From NCBI RefSeq assembly GCF_003402535.2, contig NZ_AP025171.1, positions 1,674,001-1,738,000 of the forward strand: a DNA stretch of 64,000 bases. Direction: 5' to 3'. How positions within the stretch are numbered: position 1 is the first letter of the stretch; the number at the start of each line of letters is the position of its first letter. The position numbers and the translations under genes are program-made. Positions 23,235 through 35,395 of the stretch are shown here, piece after piece. Below the pieces are notes generated by a model. It ran no database searches and had not been told where the DNA came from. It saw only the letters and a list, made by a program, of their open reading frames with translations. This DNA comes from Cupriavidus sp. P-10. Its GTDB lineage: Bacteria; Pseudomonadota; Gammaproteobacteria; Burkholderiales; Burkholderiaceae.

Positions 23235-24974
23235 TTATTGCGTCGCGCAGCTAAAGCTGGCTGCCACGTTTACGTCGCCGGCACCGTTGTACTTTGGCCA
23301 GTTCGGATACTCACACAGCGGACGCGTGCGGCCCGGCACGCCAACCGTGTCGGTCACCGTCAGCGAAGCCGGCGCGGTGCCCTGCTCGACCCACTTTTCC
23401 AGTGCGGTCAGCGAGTCCCACGAGGCATTGAACACGGAGCTGGTCGCGTGCCCATAGCCCGGGATCTCGTAGTAGCGCATGAAGTTGCTGACATTGCCAG
23501 CACCCATCGCGCCCTGCACCCGCGTGAAGTAGTCCTCCGTCGCGCGCGTGCTGACCAGTGCGTCGGACATGCCGTGGGCCATCAGGATCTTGCCGCCCTT
23601 GTTCATGAACGCGGACAGGTCGGTCTTGTTGATGTCCTGCAAGGCGGTCAGCTGGCTGATGCGGTCCTGCCATGGGCCCGGGTTCTGCGGGTCAAGCGTC
23701 AGCGAGTTGAAGGTCGGATCACGAGTGACAAAGTAGCGCACCCACTGGTCCCAGAACACACTGAAGTACGGCGCGGTGTTCGGCATCGGGTTGGCCGGGG
23801 CATCGGTGTTGAGCGCCAGCGCAATCACCGTGGGCTGGACCGTTGCGTTGCCGGCCATGCCCAGATCGGCGCCCCAGACGTTGAAGCCCGGATACTGCGT
23901 CTCGCCGCTGCCCAGCGCATAGCCGAACACGATCTGCGAAGCGTAGACCTTCAGCGCGCTGATCTGCGCGTCGGACAGGCAGGTGTCACCCGTGTCGGCG
24001 CCGTTGGCACAGCGGACTGGCTGGCCATTGAGCATCGCCGTTGACGGGTCGAAGCTGGCGTTGCAGGCAGCGATATTGCTGATCAGGCCGTCCTTGACGC
24101 CATCGAGGTCATCGCACGCGGCGATGGCGGCATCGTAGAGCACCTTGCGCTTGGGCTGGTTCGGGTATGCACCCGGCGCTGCCAGCGCGCGGGTGATGCG
24201 GCCGAACTGCAGGTCCAGGCTGGCAGCATTCCAGGCGGGGTAAAGCACGATGGCACCATCCCAGTCCTGCGGCCAGCGCTGCACCACGGCCAGCGCCTCG
24301 CGGCCGCCGCTCGAGCCGCCGGCAAAGTAGGCCTTCTTCGGGCCGTCGGCCTGGTAGTGCATCTGGATCAGCGCGATCGCGACGTCGCGCGTCTTCTTCA
24401 GCGCGTCGCTGGAGAAATTGCGGACCGCCTCGTCATTGGTCCCGAACGAACCGTCGCGGCTGCCGAGCGCGCCCGCCTGGTGCCCCGAATCGCTGGCGAA
24501 GGTGGCATAGCCGCGCGCCAGTGGCGAGGGCTGGTCGGTCGGGCCCGCCGGAACATTGCCCGCGGTATTGGGGATCGTGCCGTCATAGCCGCCGCCACCG
24601 AACATGACGACCTTCTGGTTCCAACTGGCGGGCATGTCGACCTCGAACCGGATCGACGGCGCCGTGGGGTCGACCGGTGCGATCGTCCCGGTCACCTTGC
24701 AGTACGCGCCAGTACCCAGCTGGCCGCCACCGGTAGCCGGCACCATGACGGCATCGGCAACGGTCGCGCCGTTGGTCGGAAGGCCGATACTGCCCGCGGC
24801 GACAGTCTTGCCCGGCAGGTTCTGGCAGGCTACCGGCGTCTTTGACGGCGGGGGCGGATTATCGTCCCCTCCGCCGCCGCAGGCACTCAGCACCAGGCCG
24901 GCCGCCGACACGACGATGAGGGGTGCCAGTCTGAAAGTCGCTGGCGAAACTTTGCTTTGCATGTCTTTTGACAT
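23235..24974 (-). CDS. Tannase/feruloyl esterase family lipoprotein
   Basis: The start at 24974 (MSKDMQSKV) has GGAG about 10 bases upstream and gives 579 residues. The N-terminus is a lipoprotein signal ending in a lipobox (VVSAAGLVLSACGGGGDD), so the protein should be anchored to the outer membrane or exposed. The tannase-fold features follow: KVVMFGGGGYDG, the nucleophile region YFAGGSSGGREALAVVQRWP (G-x-S-x-G, near residue 210), a CxxLDG calcium-site-like ACDDLDGVKDGL, and the catalytic histidine region PGYGHATSS near the C-terminus. Members hydrolyse gallate, ferulate or MHET-type esters. An aromatic ester substrate suits the surrounding aromatic pathways but is inference. Confidence 0.88.
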   Translation of the reverse strand: MSKDMQSKVSPATFRLAPLIVVSAAGLVLSACGGGGDDNPPPPSKTPVACQNLPGKTVAAGSIGLPTNGATVADAVMVPATGGGQLGTGAYCKVTGTIAPVDPTAPSIRFEVDMPASWNQKVVMFGGGGYDGTIPNTAGNVPAGPTDQPSPLARGYATFASDSGHQAGALGSRDGSFGTNDEAVRNFSSDALKKTRDVAIALIQMHYQADGPKKAYFAGGSSGGREALAVVQRWPQDWDGAIVLYPAWNAASLDLQFGRITRALAAPGAYPNQPKRKVLYDAAIAACDDLDGVKDGLISNIAACNASFDPSTAMLNGQPVRCANGADTGDTCLSDAQISALKVYASQIVFGYALGSGETQYPGFNVWGADLGMAGNATVQPTVIALALNTDAPANPMPNTAPYFSVFWDQWVRYFVTRDPTFNSLTLDPQNPGPWQDRISQLTALQDINKTDLSAFMNKGGKILMAHGMSDALVSTRATEDYFTRVQGAMGAGNVSNFMRYYEIPGYGHATSSVFNASWDSLTALEKWVEQGTAPASLTVTDTVGVPGRTRPLCEYPNWPKYNGAGDVNVAASFSCATQ

Positions 24975-25284
24975 TTGTCTTCTCCACGATGTCTCCGGGG
25001 GACGGGATAGCGGCAGCGGGACCGGCCCGGCGCTATCTCCCGGTGGCTGCGTCTGCATTCGGCGTGCCAGTACGCAGGTGACGAGACGGAGGTGGAGTGC
25101 GAAATATGTCCGGCGTTGCAGAAGCGGTACACCCGGGTATCACCTGGATGACGGCATCACACGCCCTCCCGGCGTGTAGCGGGAAAGTCTTTCAATCGAG
25201 CGCGAAGTAACTGCAACCGGCCCGGCAGCCGCCGGGGCATGCGCGCCGGTCGGCGACAAGCACCGCCAGCGCATTGCGGAAGGT
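24975..25284. other. Gap between the class I aldolase and tannase genes
   Basis: This 310-base stretch has no convincing ORF. It contains a hairpin with 7-bp arms ACACGCC/GGCGTGT at 25159-25177, without a U-tract. The tannase promoter should lie here, but I cannot pick a convincing -35/-10 pair. Confidence 0.5.
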
Positions 25285-26307
25285 TCAACTCCCCGCATTT
25301 TCCATTGCGGCTTCGTACTGCCCGAGGCACGCCATGCCATTCAGCCGCGAGCGCTGCAGCAGCGCCTGTTGTGCCTGCCCCGCATTGCTGGCCTCGCCGC
25401 GCCAGGCCAGCAATGGCGGCTCCTGCAAGGCGCGCCCGTAGGAGAAGCTCAGCCGCCAGGGCAACGGGCCCAGCCGGTTCATGGCGTCAAGATTGGCCGT
25501 GGCTTCGGCGGGCGTCTGGCCGCCGGACAGGAAGAAAACGCCGGGCACCGCGGCGGGCACGGTGCGCCGGAGCACCTGCACGGTCTGCTTCGCGACCTCT
25601 TCGGGCGCCGCGTGACCTGCGTCCTTGCCGGGAAGCACCATGCTGGGCTTCAGCAGCATGTGCTCGAACACCACCGCGTGCCTCTGCAAGGCGTCGAAGA
25701 CTGCATGCAGCACGGCTTCGGTGACTGCAGCGCAGCGCGCCATGGTGTGTGCGCCATCCATCAGCACCTCGGGTTCGACGATCGGCACGACGCCCGCTTC
25801 CTGGCAGATCGCGGCATAGCGCGCCAGGGCCTCGGCATTGGCGTGAATGGCAAGCGGCCCCGGCAGCGTGTCGGACACGTTGTAGACGGCGCGCCATTTG
25901 GCAAACCTCGCGCCCTGCTGGCGATAGCCGGCAAGCCGCTTGCCAAGACCGTCGAGGCCCTCGGTGATCTCGTCGCCGGGCGCATGGGCGAGCGCCAGCT
26001 TGCCCTTGTCCACCTTGATCCCGGGCACGATGCCCTGGCGCGCGGCCAGTTCCGGCAGCGGCGTGCCATCGTCGGCCAGCTGGCCGAGTGTTTCCTCGTA
26101 CAGGATCACGCCGCTGATGAACTCGCCCAGGCCCGGCGTGGACAGGAGCAGGTTGCGCCACGCCCGGCGGCTTTCTTCATTTGACGCTACACCGATGCGC
26201 TCGAATCGCTTGGCGATGGTCGGCCCGCTTTCGTCGGCGGCCAGCAGGCCTTTGGCGCCCTGCACCATGGCATCGACGGTGGCTTGCAGTTCGCTTGCTT
26301 GGTCCAT
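25285..26307 (-). CDS. Class I fructose-bisphosphate aldolase
   Basis: The 340-residue protein has the class I (Schiff-base) aldolase sequence: KGLLAADESGPTIAKRFERI at residues 18-37, the RAWRNLLLSTPGL region, GIKVDKGKLALAHAPGDEIT, FAKWRAVYNVSD, VPIVEPEVLMDGAHTM, and the Schiff-base lysine in VVFEHMLLKPSMVLPGKDAG. It interconverts fructose-1,6-bisphosphate with DHAP plus glyceraldehyde-3-phosphate without metal. It lies downstream of the cbb operon on the same strand, about 470 bases after cbbA, and so may supplement the class II enzyme. The start follows a gene-free stretch and may have its own promoter. Confidence 0.93.
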   Translation of the reverse strand: MDQASELQATVDAMVQGAKGLLAADESGPTIAKRFERIGVASNEESRRAWRNLLLSTPGLGEFISGVILYEETLGQLADDGTPLPELAARQGIVPGIKVDKGKLALAHAPGDEITEGLDGLGKRLAGYRQQGARFAKWRAVYNVSDTLPGPLAIHANAEALARYAAICQEAGVVPIVEPEVLMDGAHTMARCAAVTEAVLHAVFDALQRHAVVFEHMLLKPSMVLPGKDAGHAAPEEVAKQTVQVLRRTVPAAVPGVFFLSGGQTPAEATANLDAMNRLGPLPWRLSFSYGRALQEPPLLAWRGEASNAGQAQQALLQRSRLNGMACLGQYEAAMENAGS

Positions 26308-26405
26308 GACGTTGCTCCGTGAGGGGGTATAGCAACAAGGATTGGCGCCTCGATGCGATTGCGCAAGCGACGGGCGTGCGGGCCATCTCGGACCGCCACG
26401 CAGAA

Positions 26406-26665
26406 CTAAGGAGCCTGACCGGTATCAGCACCGGCGCCGTCCGGCCGGCGTTCGGCAAGCGCCTCCAGCAGCGAGGCGGAGGGCACGAAAAACAGGTTGC
26501 CGCTGACCGCCTCGCTGAAATCCAGCAGCCGGTCATAGTTGCCGGGCGGGAGAGCGGGCATAGCCGATAAAGAACGTGCTGAACTCGCCCTTGCCCGGCT
26601 GGCCGAACAGCATGTTGTCACGCAGGATCTTCACGTCCTCGCCGTTCTCGGGAAGGCGGTGACAA
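26406..26665 (-). pseudogene. Remnant of a DyP-type peroxidase (C-terminal end)
   Basis: On the reverse strand, NGEDVKILRDNMLFGQPGKG followed by EFSTFFIGYARSP (about 26650-26549) matches the C-terminal part of DyP-type haem peroxidases. The next conserved block, PPGNYDRLLDFSEAVSGNLF then FVPSASLLEAL, continues in another frame to a stop at 26406. DyP enzymes have about 14 residues between these blocks; here they are missing and the frame has shifted. The N-terminal 200 or more residues, including the haem histidine and the GXXDG motif, are absent. This is a clear gene scar between the class I aldolase and cbbA. Confidence 0.75.
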
Positions 26666-26715
26666 CCGGCAGGCTTTGCTTCGTTGATGCTCCGGCCCCT
26701 CTCCCCTCTCCCCCA

Positions 26716-26741
26716 CCCCTCTCCCGCGCGCGGGAGAGGGG
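26716..26741. repeat. 26-bp perfect palindrome (REP-like intergenic element)
   Basis: The arms CCCCTCTCCCGCG and CGCGGGAGAGGGG are exact inverted repeats with no loop. The 3' side continues into GAACGTATGCATGGGTTGG, similar to the sequence that follows the palindrome half at 61249-61267. It lies about 35 bases beyond the cbbA stop codon and could help to terminate or stabilise the long cbb transcript. Confidence 0.8.
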
Positions 26742-26776
26742 AACGTATGCATGGGTTGGTGGTGCTGCGAGCACTG

Positions 26777-27814
26777 TCAGCGATAGCGCCCCGCCATCCT
26801 CTCCATCCCCACCGGCTTGATCCGCGCGGCCTGCCCCGCGCACCCGAAGGCCTCGAAGCGCAGCTTCACCACGCCCTTCGCTCCCTTCTTGGCCGCCAGC
26901 AAGGCCTTGCGGGGATCGAATTCGCTGCGGTCCTCGGCCAGGGACTTGCGGATCGCCCCGGTCATGGCCAGGCGGATATCGGTGTCGATATTCACCTTGC
27001 GCACGCCCATCCTGATGCCGCGCAGTATCTCCTCGACCGGCACGCCGTAGGTCTCCTTGATGTCGCCGCCGTACTGGCGGATGATCTCCAGCCATTCCTG
27101 CGGCACCGAGCTGGAGCCGTGCATCACGAGATGGGTGTCCGGGATCTGCGCGTGGATATCCCGGATGCGGTCCATCGCCAGGATGTCGCCGGTAGGCTTG
27201 CGCGAGAACTTGTAGGCGCCGTGGCTGGTGCCGATGGCGATGGCCAGCGCATCCACGCCGGTGCGGGCGACAAAGTCGCGCGCCTGCGCCGGGTCGGTCA
27301 GCATCATGTCGTGCGACAGCGTGCCGGCCGCGCCCACGCCGTCCTCTTCGCCAGCCTGGCCGGTTTCGAGCGAGCCCAGGCAACCCAGTTCGCCTTCCAC
27401 CGAGACACCGATTGCATGAGCCATCTCGCACACGCGCCGCGTGACGTCGACGTTGTAGTCGTAGTCCGCCGGCGTCTTCATGTCTTCACGCAGCGAGCCG
27501 TCCATCATCACGCTGGTAAAACCGGAGCGGATCGATGCCTGGCACACCGCCGGGCTGGAGCCGTGGTCCTGGTGCAGCACGATGGGGATGTCCGGATGGG
27601 TCTCGGCCGCGGCCAGCACCATATGGCGCAGGTAGGCCTCGCCGGCATACTTGCGGGCGCCGGCCGAGGCCTGCAGGATGACCGGGCTGTCGGTTTCCCC
27701 GGCCGCTTCCATGATCGCGTGGATCTGCTCCAGGTTGTTGACGTTGAACGCCGGGACGCCGTAGCCGAACTCTCCCGCGTGGTCCAGCAGCTGTCGCAAG
27801 GAAATGAGTGCCAT
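26777..27814 (-). CDS. cbbA: Class II fructose-1,6-/sedoheptulose-1,7-bisphosphate aldolase
   Basis: The 345-residue protein begins [20 protein letters not shown] and shows the class II aldolase metal sites: [20 protein letters not shown] (zinc ligand His and neighbouring Asp), [33 protein letters not shown], and [29 protein letters not shown]. It forms fructose-1,6- and sedoheptulose-1,7-bisphosphate in the Calvin cycle. It is the last recognisable gene of the cbb operon. The start at 27814 follows AAGGAG at a distance of 8 bases. Confidence 0.95.
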   Translation of the reverse strand: MALISLRQLLDHAGEFGYGVPAFNVNNLEQIHAIMEAAGETDSPVILQASAGARKYAGEAYLRHMVLAAAETHPDIPIVLHQDHGSSPAVCQASIRSGFTSVMMDGSLREDMKTPADYDYNVDVTRRVCEMAHAIGVSVEGELGCLGSLETGQAGEEDGVGAAGTLSHDMMLTDPAQARDFVARTGVDALAIAIGTSHGAYKFSRKPTGDILAMDRIRDIHAQIPDTHLVMHGSSSVPQEWLEIIRQYGGDIKETYGVPVEEILRGIRMGVRKVNIDTDIRLAMTGAIRKSLAEDRSEFDPRKALLAAKKGAKGVVKLRFEAFGCAGQAARIKPVGMERMAGRYR

Positions 27815-27855
27815 GGTGAAGCTCCTTTGGTCGATGCGGATTCGGTGATGCGGGG

Positions 27856-29097
27856 TCAGCTGGCGGCGCGCTGCTCCAGCACGTCCAGTGCGGGCAGCTT
27901 CTTGCCTTCCAGAAACTCCAGGAAGGCGCCGCCGCCGGTGGAGATGTAGCCCACGCGGTCGGCAATGCCGTACTTGGCGATGGCGGCCAGCGTGTCGCCG
28001 CCGCCTGCGATCGAGAACGCCCTGGAATCGGCGATGGCCTGCGCCAGCACCCTGGTGCCGTTGCCGAACTGGTCAAACTCGAACACGCCCACCGGGCCGT
28101 TCCAGACGATGGTGCCGGCGGACTTGAGCTGCCCGGCGAGCTGGGCGGCGGTCCTGGGACCGATGTCCAGGATCATGTCGTCGTCGGCCACGTCCTTCAC
28201 ATCCTTGACTGTGGCCGCGGCGGTCGCGCTGAACTCCTTCGCGCAGACCACGTCGACGGGGATGGGCACCGAGGCGCCGCGCCTGGCCATGATGTCGATG
28301 ATGGCCCTGGCGTCCGCCACCAGGTCGGGCTCGGCCAGCGACTTGCCGATCTTCAGGCCAGCGGCCAGCATGAAGGTGTTGGCAATGCCGCCGCCGACGA
28401 TCAGGTTGTCGACCTTGTCGGCCAGCGACTTCAGGATGGTCAGCTTGGTGGAGACCTTGGAGCCGGCCACGATCGCCACCAGTGGCCGCGACGGCTGGCC
28501 CAGTGCCTTGCCCAGCGCGTCGATCTCGGCGGCCAGCAGCGGGCCGGCGCAGGCGATCGGGGCATACCTCGCGATGCCGTGGGTGGTGGCCTCGGCTCGG
28601 TGCGCGGTGCCGAAGGCATCGTTGACGTAGATATCGCACAGTGCGGCCATCTTCTGCGCCAGTTCGTCGCTGTTCCTCTTCTCGCCCTTGTTGACGCGGC
28701 AGTTTTCCAGCAGCACCAGCTGGCCGGGCGGTACCTGGAAGCCGCCCGCGGTCCAGCCGGACAGCAGCGGCACCTGCCGGCCCAGCAGCTCCGACAGCCG
28801 GCGGCCCACCGGCGCCAGGCTGTGGCGCGGGTCCGGCTGGCCTTCCTCGGGACGGCCCAGGTGCGAGGTGACCATCACCGCGGCCCCCGCCTGCAGGCAG
28901 GCCGCGATGGCGGGCACGGAAGCGCGGATGCGGGTGTCGTCGGTGATCCGGCCCGCATCATCCTGCGGGACGTTGAGATCGGCGCGGATAAAGACCCGCT
29001 TGCCCGCCAGCCCGCCGGATGCGAGCAGCGCGGCCAGCGTGTGCGGCGCCGTGGATTTCGGTTGCCCCGTAGCGTGGGAAATATTCGTCATTGCCAT
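27856..29097 (-). CDS. cbbK: Phosphoglycerate kinase
   Basis: The 413-residue product has the PGK landmarks: [90 protein letters not shown], and the nucleotide loop [20 protein letters not shown] followed by [16 protein letters not shown]. It phosphorylates 3-phosphoglycerate made by RuBisCO. In the H16 arrangement cbbG (glyceraldehyde-3-phosphate dehydrogenase) lies just upstream of cbbK; here only 48 bases separate cbbZ and cbbK. GGAGACGG precedes the start. Confidence 0.95.
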   Translation of the reverse strand: MAMTNISHATGQPKSTAPHTLAALLASGGLAGKRVFIRADLNVPQDDAGRITDDTRIRASVPAIAACLQAGAAVMVTSHLGRPEEGQPDPRHSLAPVGRRLSELLGRQVPLLSGWTAGGFQVPPGQLVLLENCRVNKGEKRNSDELAQKMAALCDIYVNDAFGTAHRAEATTHGIARYAPIACAGPLLAAEIDALGKALGQPSRPLVAIVAGSKVSTKLTILKSLADKVDNLIVGGGIANTFMLAAGLKIGKSLAEPDLVADARAIIDIMARRGASVPIPVDVVCAKEFSATAAATVKDVKDVADDDMILDIGPRTAAQLAGQLKSAGTIVWNGPVGVFEFDQFGNGTRVLAQAIADSRAFSIAGGGDTLAAIAKYGIADRVGYISTGGGAFLEFLEGKKLPALDVLEQRAAS

Positions 29098-29145
29098 CCG
29101 TCTCCGTTGACTTGTCCTGGTATCTCTGCCGGCCTGCCCCGGCTG

Positions 29146-29831
29146 TCAGGCGGCGGGCGCCAGCCGCGCCGGCGTCAGCAGCGCCGGCAAACCCTCCATG
29201 GAATCGACCAGCGCATCGGCGCCCAGCGCGCCGGGCCCGCCCGGGCCGGCGTAGCCGTAGCGCACCAGGCAGACCGGCATGCCGGCCGCGCGGGCCGCGG
29301 CCACGTCCACCGGCGAGTCCCCCACCAGCACGCCCTGCGCCGGATCGACGTCGAGCAGGCGGCAGGCATGGCGCAGCGGTTCGGGATGCGGCTTCATCTG
29401 CGCGATCGAATCGCCCGCCACCAGCACTTCCAGGTATGGCGCCAGTCCTGTCATGGCCAGCAGCGGCGCCGCCAGCGCGCGCGGCTTGTTGGTGACGCAG
29501 GCCAGCCGGTAGCCCTCGCGCCTGAGCGCGGCCAGGCCCGCTTCCACGCCCGGGAACACCGATCCCAGGCGGCCGTTGGTGTCGTCATAGTGGCGATGGA
29601 ACAGCGCCTCGGCATCGGCGGGCGCCACCGCCAGCCGAGCGGTCTCCAGCACGCGCAGCACGAGGTTGGGCACACCGCGGCCGATAAAGCCGGCCACGGT
29701 GTCGAACGGCAGCGGCGGGCTGCCGAGGTCAGCCAGCATGCGGTTGGCGGCCTCGACGATGTCCGGGGCGCTGTCGACCAGCGTGCCGTCCAGGTCGATC
29801 AGCACCGCGGCGCAAGGCAGGGATACGGTAG

Positions 29832-29835
<4 letters not shown>
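29146..29835 (-). CDS. cbbZ: Phosphoglycolate phosphatase
   Basis: The 229-residue HAD-superfamily protein has motif [17 protein letters not shown] (nucleophile Asp), motif II in [10 protein letters not shown], motif III Lys in [11 protein letters not shown] and motif [20 protein letters not shown]. It dephosphorylates 2-phosphoglycolate formed by the RuBisCO oxygenase reaction. The start codon overlaps the cbbT stop codon (ATGA at 29832-29835), so the two genes are translationally coupled. Confidence 0.95.
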
Positions 29836-31847
<2,012 letters not shown>

Positions 31848-31873
31848 ATTTGGTGTCCTGGCAACGCTGCGGC

Positions 31874-32752
31874 TTACAGGGCGGCGCGCTTGCGGCGCTC
31901 CATCATGCGCAGCACGAACGGCGTGAAGATCAGCTGCATGGCCAGTTCCATCTTCCCGCCCGGCACCACGATGGTGTTGGCGCGCGACATGAAGGAGTCG
32001 TGGATCATGCTCAGCAGGTACTGGAAATCGATGCCCTTCGGGTTGGCGAAGCGGATCACCACCATGCTTTCATCCGGCGCGGGGATCTCGCGCGAGATAA
32101 AGGGATTGGAGGTGTCCACGCACGGCACGCGCTGGAAGTTCACATGCGTGCGCGAGAACTGCGGGCAAATGTAGTTCACGTAGTCCGGCATGCGGCGCAG
32201 GATGGTGTCGGTCACCGCCTCGGTCGAGTAGCCGCGCTGCTTCTTGTCGCGCCAGAGCTTCTGGATCCATTCCAGGTTGATGACCGGCACCACTCCGATC
32301 AGCAGGTTGGGATACCTGGCGACGTCGACCTCGTCGGTGACAACGCCGCCGTGCAGGCCCTCGTAGAACAGCAGGTCGGTGTCGGCGGGCAATGGCTCCC
32401 ACTCTGTGAAGGTGCCCGGCTCCTGCACGAACGGGGCGGCCTCCTCGGCGCTGTGCAGGTAGTGCCGGCGCGTGCCGGTGCCGCATTCCGCATAGGAGCG
32501 GAACAGGTTTTCCAGGTCGGCGAACAGGTTGTTCTCCGGGCCGAAGTGGCTGAAGTTCATATTGCCGGTGCGCTCGGCCTCGGCCATCTTGACCTTCATC
32601 TCGGCTCGGTTATAGCGGTGGAAGCTGTCGCCTTCGATCACGACTGACTTCACGCCTTCGCGGCGGAAGATATTCTCGAAGGTACGGGTCACCGACGTGG
32701 TGCCGGCGCCGGAGGAGCCGGTGATGGCGATGATGGGGTAGCGTTCTGACAT
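31874..32752 (-). CDS. cbbP: Phosphoribulokinase
   Basis: The start at 32752 gives 292 residues, the length known for the H16 enzyme. The P-loop is [10 protein letters not shown] near residue 12, VEG-like [12 protein letters not shown] follows, and the [20 protein letters not shown] segment includes the catalytic region. It phosphorylates ribulose-5-phosphate to the RuBisCO substrate with ATP; proteobacterial forms are activated by NADH. Upstream in-frame codons lie inside cbbF and are not family-like. The gap from cbbF is 11 bases. Confidence 0.96.
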   Translation of the reverse strand: MSERYPIIAITGSSGAGTTSVTRTFENIFRREGVKSVVIEGDSFHRYNRAEMKVKMAEAERTGNMNFSHFGPENNLFADLENLFRSYAECGTGTRRHYLHSAEEAAPFVQEPGTFTEWEPLPADTDLLFYEGLHGGVVTDEVDVARYPNLLIGVVPVINLEWIQKLWRDKKQRGYSTEAVTDTILRRMPDYVNYICPQFSRTHVNFQRVPCVDTSNPFISREIPAPDESMVVIRFANPKGIDFQYLLSMIHDSFMSRANTIVVPGGKMELAMQLIFTPFVLRMMERRKRAAL

Positions 32753-32763
32753 GGCCGTGAACC

Positions 32764-33858
32764 TCAGGCGGACGCGCGAAACAGGCTGCGCTCGTTGAAC
32801 AGGGGATTGGGAAGATCGGGATCGGACTGGTCGGCGTGGTAGTCCTCGATCCGCTCCACTTCCTTGCGCGAACCGAAAATCACGCCGATGCGCTGGTGCA
32901 GCCCTCCCGGCGCCACCGACATCAGCGCCTGCCGGCCGGTGCTGGCGCGCCCGCCGGCCTGCTCCATCAGGAAGGCAATCGGGTTGGCCTCGTAGAGCAG
33001 GCGCAGGCGGCCCGGCCTGGCCGGGTCCCGGGTATCGCGCGGGTACATGAAGACGCCGCCGCGCATCAGGATGCGGTGCGCCTCGGCCACCATCGACGCG
33101 ATCCAGCGCATGTTGAAATCCTTGCCGCGCGGGCCGCTCTTGCCGGCCATGCACTCGGAGATATAGCGCCGCACCGGCGCTTCCCAGAAGCGGCTGTTGG
33201 AGGCGTTGATGGCAAATTCCTGCGTCTCGGCGGGAACCCGCAGGCCGGGATGTGTCAGGAAGAATTCACCGAGGTTCGGATCGAGGGTGAAGCCGTTGAC
33301 GCCGTTGCCCACTGTCAGCACCAGCATGGTGGTGGGGCCGTAGAGCGCGTAGCCGGCCGCGACCTGCGCCGTTCCCGGCTGCAGGAAGTCCTGCTCGGTC
33401 ACCGGGTCGGCGCCATCGGGCGCGCGCAGCACTGAGAAAATGCTGCCCACCGAGACGTTGACGTCGATGTTCGAGGAACCGTCGAGCGGGTCGAACACCA
33501 GCAGGTACTTGCCGCGCGGGTAGCACGCAGGGATCTGGTATGGCGTCTCCAATTCCTCCGAGGCCATGCCGGCCAGGTGGCCGCCCCACTCGTTGACGCG
33601 CAGGAAGGCCTCGTTGCTCAGCACGTCCAGCTTCTGCTGGATCTCGCCCTGCACGTTGATGGCCGCGCCCTCGCCATCCGCGCTGCCGGCGCGGCCGTGC
33701 AGGCCGCCCAGCGCGCCGAAGGCCACCGCGCGCGCGATCTCCTTGCAGGCCACGGCCACATTGAGGATCAGGCCGTTGAAGCCGCCGCTGGCTTCCGGGT
33801 AGCGGCGGCGCTCCTCGATCAGGAACTGCGTCAGGGTCATCCTCTGGACTTCGGGCAT
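32764..33858 (-). CDS. cbbF: Fructose-1,6-bisphosphatase class I
   Basis: The start at 33858 ([20 protein letters not shown]) follows AAAGGAGA; the product is 364 residues. FBPase features include the metal site region [20 protein letters not shown] near residue 115, [54 protein letters not shown] and [20 protein letters not shown]. It removes the 1-phosphate from fructose- and probably sedoheptulose-bisphosphate. It lies 51 bases downstream of cbbE. Confidence 0.95.
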   Translation of the reverse strand: MPEVQRMTLTQFLIEERRRYPEASGGFNGLILNVAVACKEIARAVAFGALGGLHGRAGSADGEGAAINVQGEIQQKLDVLSNEAFLRVNEWGGHLAGMASEELETPYQIPACYPRGKYLLVFDPLDGSSNIDVNVSVGSIFSVLRAPDGADPVTEQDFLQPGTAQVAAGYALYGPTTMLVLTVGNGVNGFTLDPNLGEFFLTHPGLRVPAETQEFAINASNSRFWEAPVRRYISECMAGKSGPRGKDFNMRWIASMVAEAHRILMRGGVFMYPRDTRDPARPGRLRLLYEANPIAFLMEQAGGRASTGRQALMSVAPGGLHQRIGVIFGSRKEVERIEDYHADQSDPDLPNPLFNERSLFRASA

Positions 33859-33909
33859 GGCAGGTCTCCTTTTCATTTGCTGTGTGTGCTTGCATGGCGC
33901 CGACGCGGG

Positions 33910-34626
33910 CTAGGTGAACGTGGCGGCCTCGCGCAGGCGGCGCAGGATGCCGCGGTAGCCGCCGTCGGTATCCGGCGCGCCAAACACGGCGCTGCCGGCA
34001 ACGAAGGTGTCGGCGCCCGCGCGGGCAATCGCCGCGATGTTGTCGGCCTTGACGCCGCCGTCGATCTCCAGCCAGACCGCCCGCCCACCGGCCGCCACCT
34101 GCCGGTCGATGCGCGCGCGCACCTGGCGCAGCTTGTCCAGCACGCCGGGGATGAACGCCTGGCCGCCGAAGCCGGGATTCACGCTCATCAGCAGCACCAG
34201 GTCGAGCTGGCCGAGCGTGTGGTCGAGCCAGCCCAGCGGCGTGGCCGGGTTCAGCACCAGGCCCGCCTTGCAACCGTGGTCGCGGATCAGGCCGATGGTG
34301 CGGTCCACGTGGCGGCTCGCCTCGGGATGGAAGCTGATGATCCCCGCGCCTGCCTTGGCGAACATCGGGATCAGCGCGTCGACCGGCTCGACCATCAGGT
34401 GCACGTCGATGGGAATGGACACATGCGGGCGGATCGCCTCGCACACCAGCGGCCCGATGGTCAGGTTGGGCACGTAATGGTTGTCCATCACGTCGAAGTG
34501 CACCAGGTCCGCACCCGCTGCCTCGATCGCGCGCACCTCTTCGCCCAGCCGCGCGAAATCCGCCGACAGGATGGACGGCGCCAGGCGGACGGTGTGTTGG
34601 TCGGTACGTTGGTCGGTGGCGTGCAT
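33910..34626 (-). CDS. cbbE: Ribulose-5-phosphate 3-epimerase
   Basis: The 238-residue TIM-barrel protein has [80 protein letters not shown] and [20 protein letters not shown], all conserved in the epimerase family with the metal-binding His and Asp residues. It interconverts xylulose- and ribulose-5-phosphate. Its start lies one base after the cbbY stop codon, so the two are tightly coupled. Confidence 0.96.
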   Translation of the reverse strand: MHATDQRTDQHTVRLAPSILSADFARLGEEVRAIEAAGADLVHFDVMDNHYVPNLTIGPLVCEAIRPHVSIPIDVHLMVEPVDALIPMFAKAGAGIISFHPEASRHVDRTIGLIRDHGCKAGLVLNPATPLGWLDHTLGQLDLVLLMSVNPGFGGQAFIPGVLDKLRQVRARIDRQVAAGGRAVWLEIDGGVKADNIAAIARAGADTFVAGSAVFGAPDTDGGYRGILRRLREAATFT

Positions 34627-34627
34627 G

Positions 34628-35392
34628 TCAGGCTGCCTCGCACCGGGTGCCGCGATGCCAGTTGCGCAGCGCGCCCAGGTCAGCCCAGCGCTGTGCCGCG
34701 CCGGGCAGCTGCCGCGGCAGCGGCTGCGCCGGGTCGCCCAGGTGCGGCAGCACCAGCAGCGCGCCGTCGAAGCGATCCTGCGCGGTGTAGGCGGTGGGCG
34801 TGATCACGGTAGCAATGCCGGCCGCCTGCGCCGCCCTTAGCCCGTTCTCCGAATCCTCGATCGCCAGGCAATCCCCGCCCTCCAGCCCCAGCTGCTCCAG
34901 CACGGCCAGATAGACATCCGGGGCCGGCTTCTTGATGGCGGTGGTACCGGCGTCGCCGATGGCAGCGAAGCGCTCGCGCCAGCGCTGGCCCAGCGGCACC
35001 TGCAGCAGCGCATCGAGGTTGGCCGGCGTGGTAGTGGTAGCAATGGCGATGGGCACGCCGGCATTGCCGGCCTCTTCGATCAGCCGGGCAATGCCAGGGC
35101 GCAGCGGCAGCTGGCCGCTGCCGACGCGCTCGGCATAGTGGCGGGTCTTGATGGCGTGCACGGCGTCGATCGTCTCTTTGACCTTGCACCCTTGGGCTTC
35201 CTCGGGATCGACCATGCGCCAGTAATGCATCAGCCGCTCTTTGCCACCGGCCACCCTGAGCAGGCGCGTGTAGAGCGCCTCGTCCCAGCACCAGTCGAGG
35301 CCGACCTCGGCAAAGGCGGAATTGAAGGCCTGCAGATGGGCGGTCTCGGTATCGGCAAGCGTGCCGTCGACATCGAAGATCAGGGCTTTCAT
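34628..35392 (-). CDS. cbbY: CbbY HAD phosphatase (xylulose-1,5-bisphosphate phosphatase type)
   Basis: The 254-residue HAD protein has motif [21 protein letters not shown], motif II in [12 protein letters not shown], the motif III lysine in [13 protein letters not shown] and motif [22 protein letters not shown]. CbbY is known to remove xylulose-1,5-bisphosphate, a tight-binding RuBisCO inhibitor formed by misfire reactions. It lies between cbbX and cbbE, the standard place in proteobacterial form IC operons, three bases after cbbX. Confidence 0.95.
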   Translation of the reverse strand: MKALIFDVDGTLADTETAHLQAFNSAFAEVGLDWCWDEALYTRLLRVAGGKERLMHYWRMVDPEEAQGCKVKETIDAVHAIKTRHYAERVGSGQLPLRPGIARLIEEAGNAGVPIAIATTTTPANLDALLQVPLGQRWRERFAAIGDAGTTAIKKPAPDVYLAVLEQLGLEGGDCLAIEDSENGLRAAQAAGIATVITPTAYTAQDRFDGALLVLPHLGDPAQPLPRQLPGAAQRWADLGALRNWHRGTRCEAA

Positions 35393-35395
35393 GGC

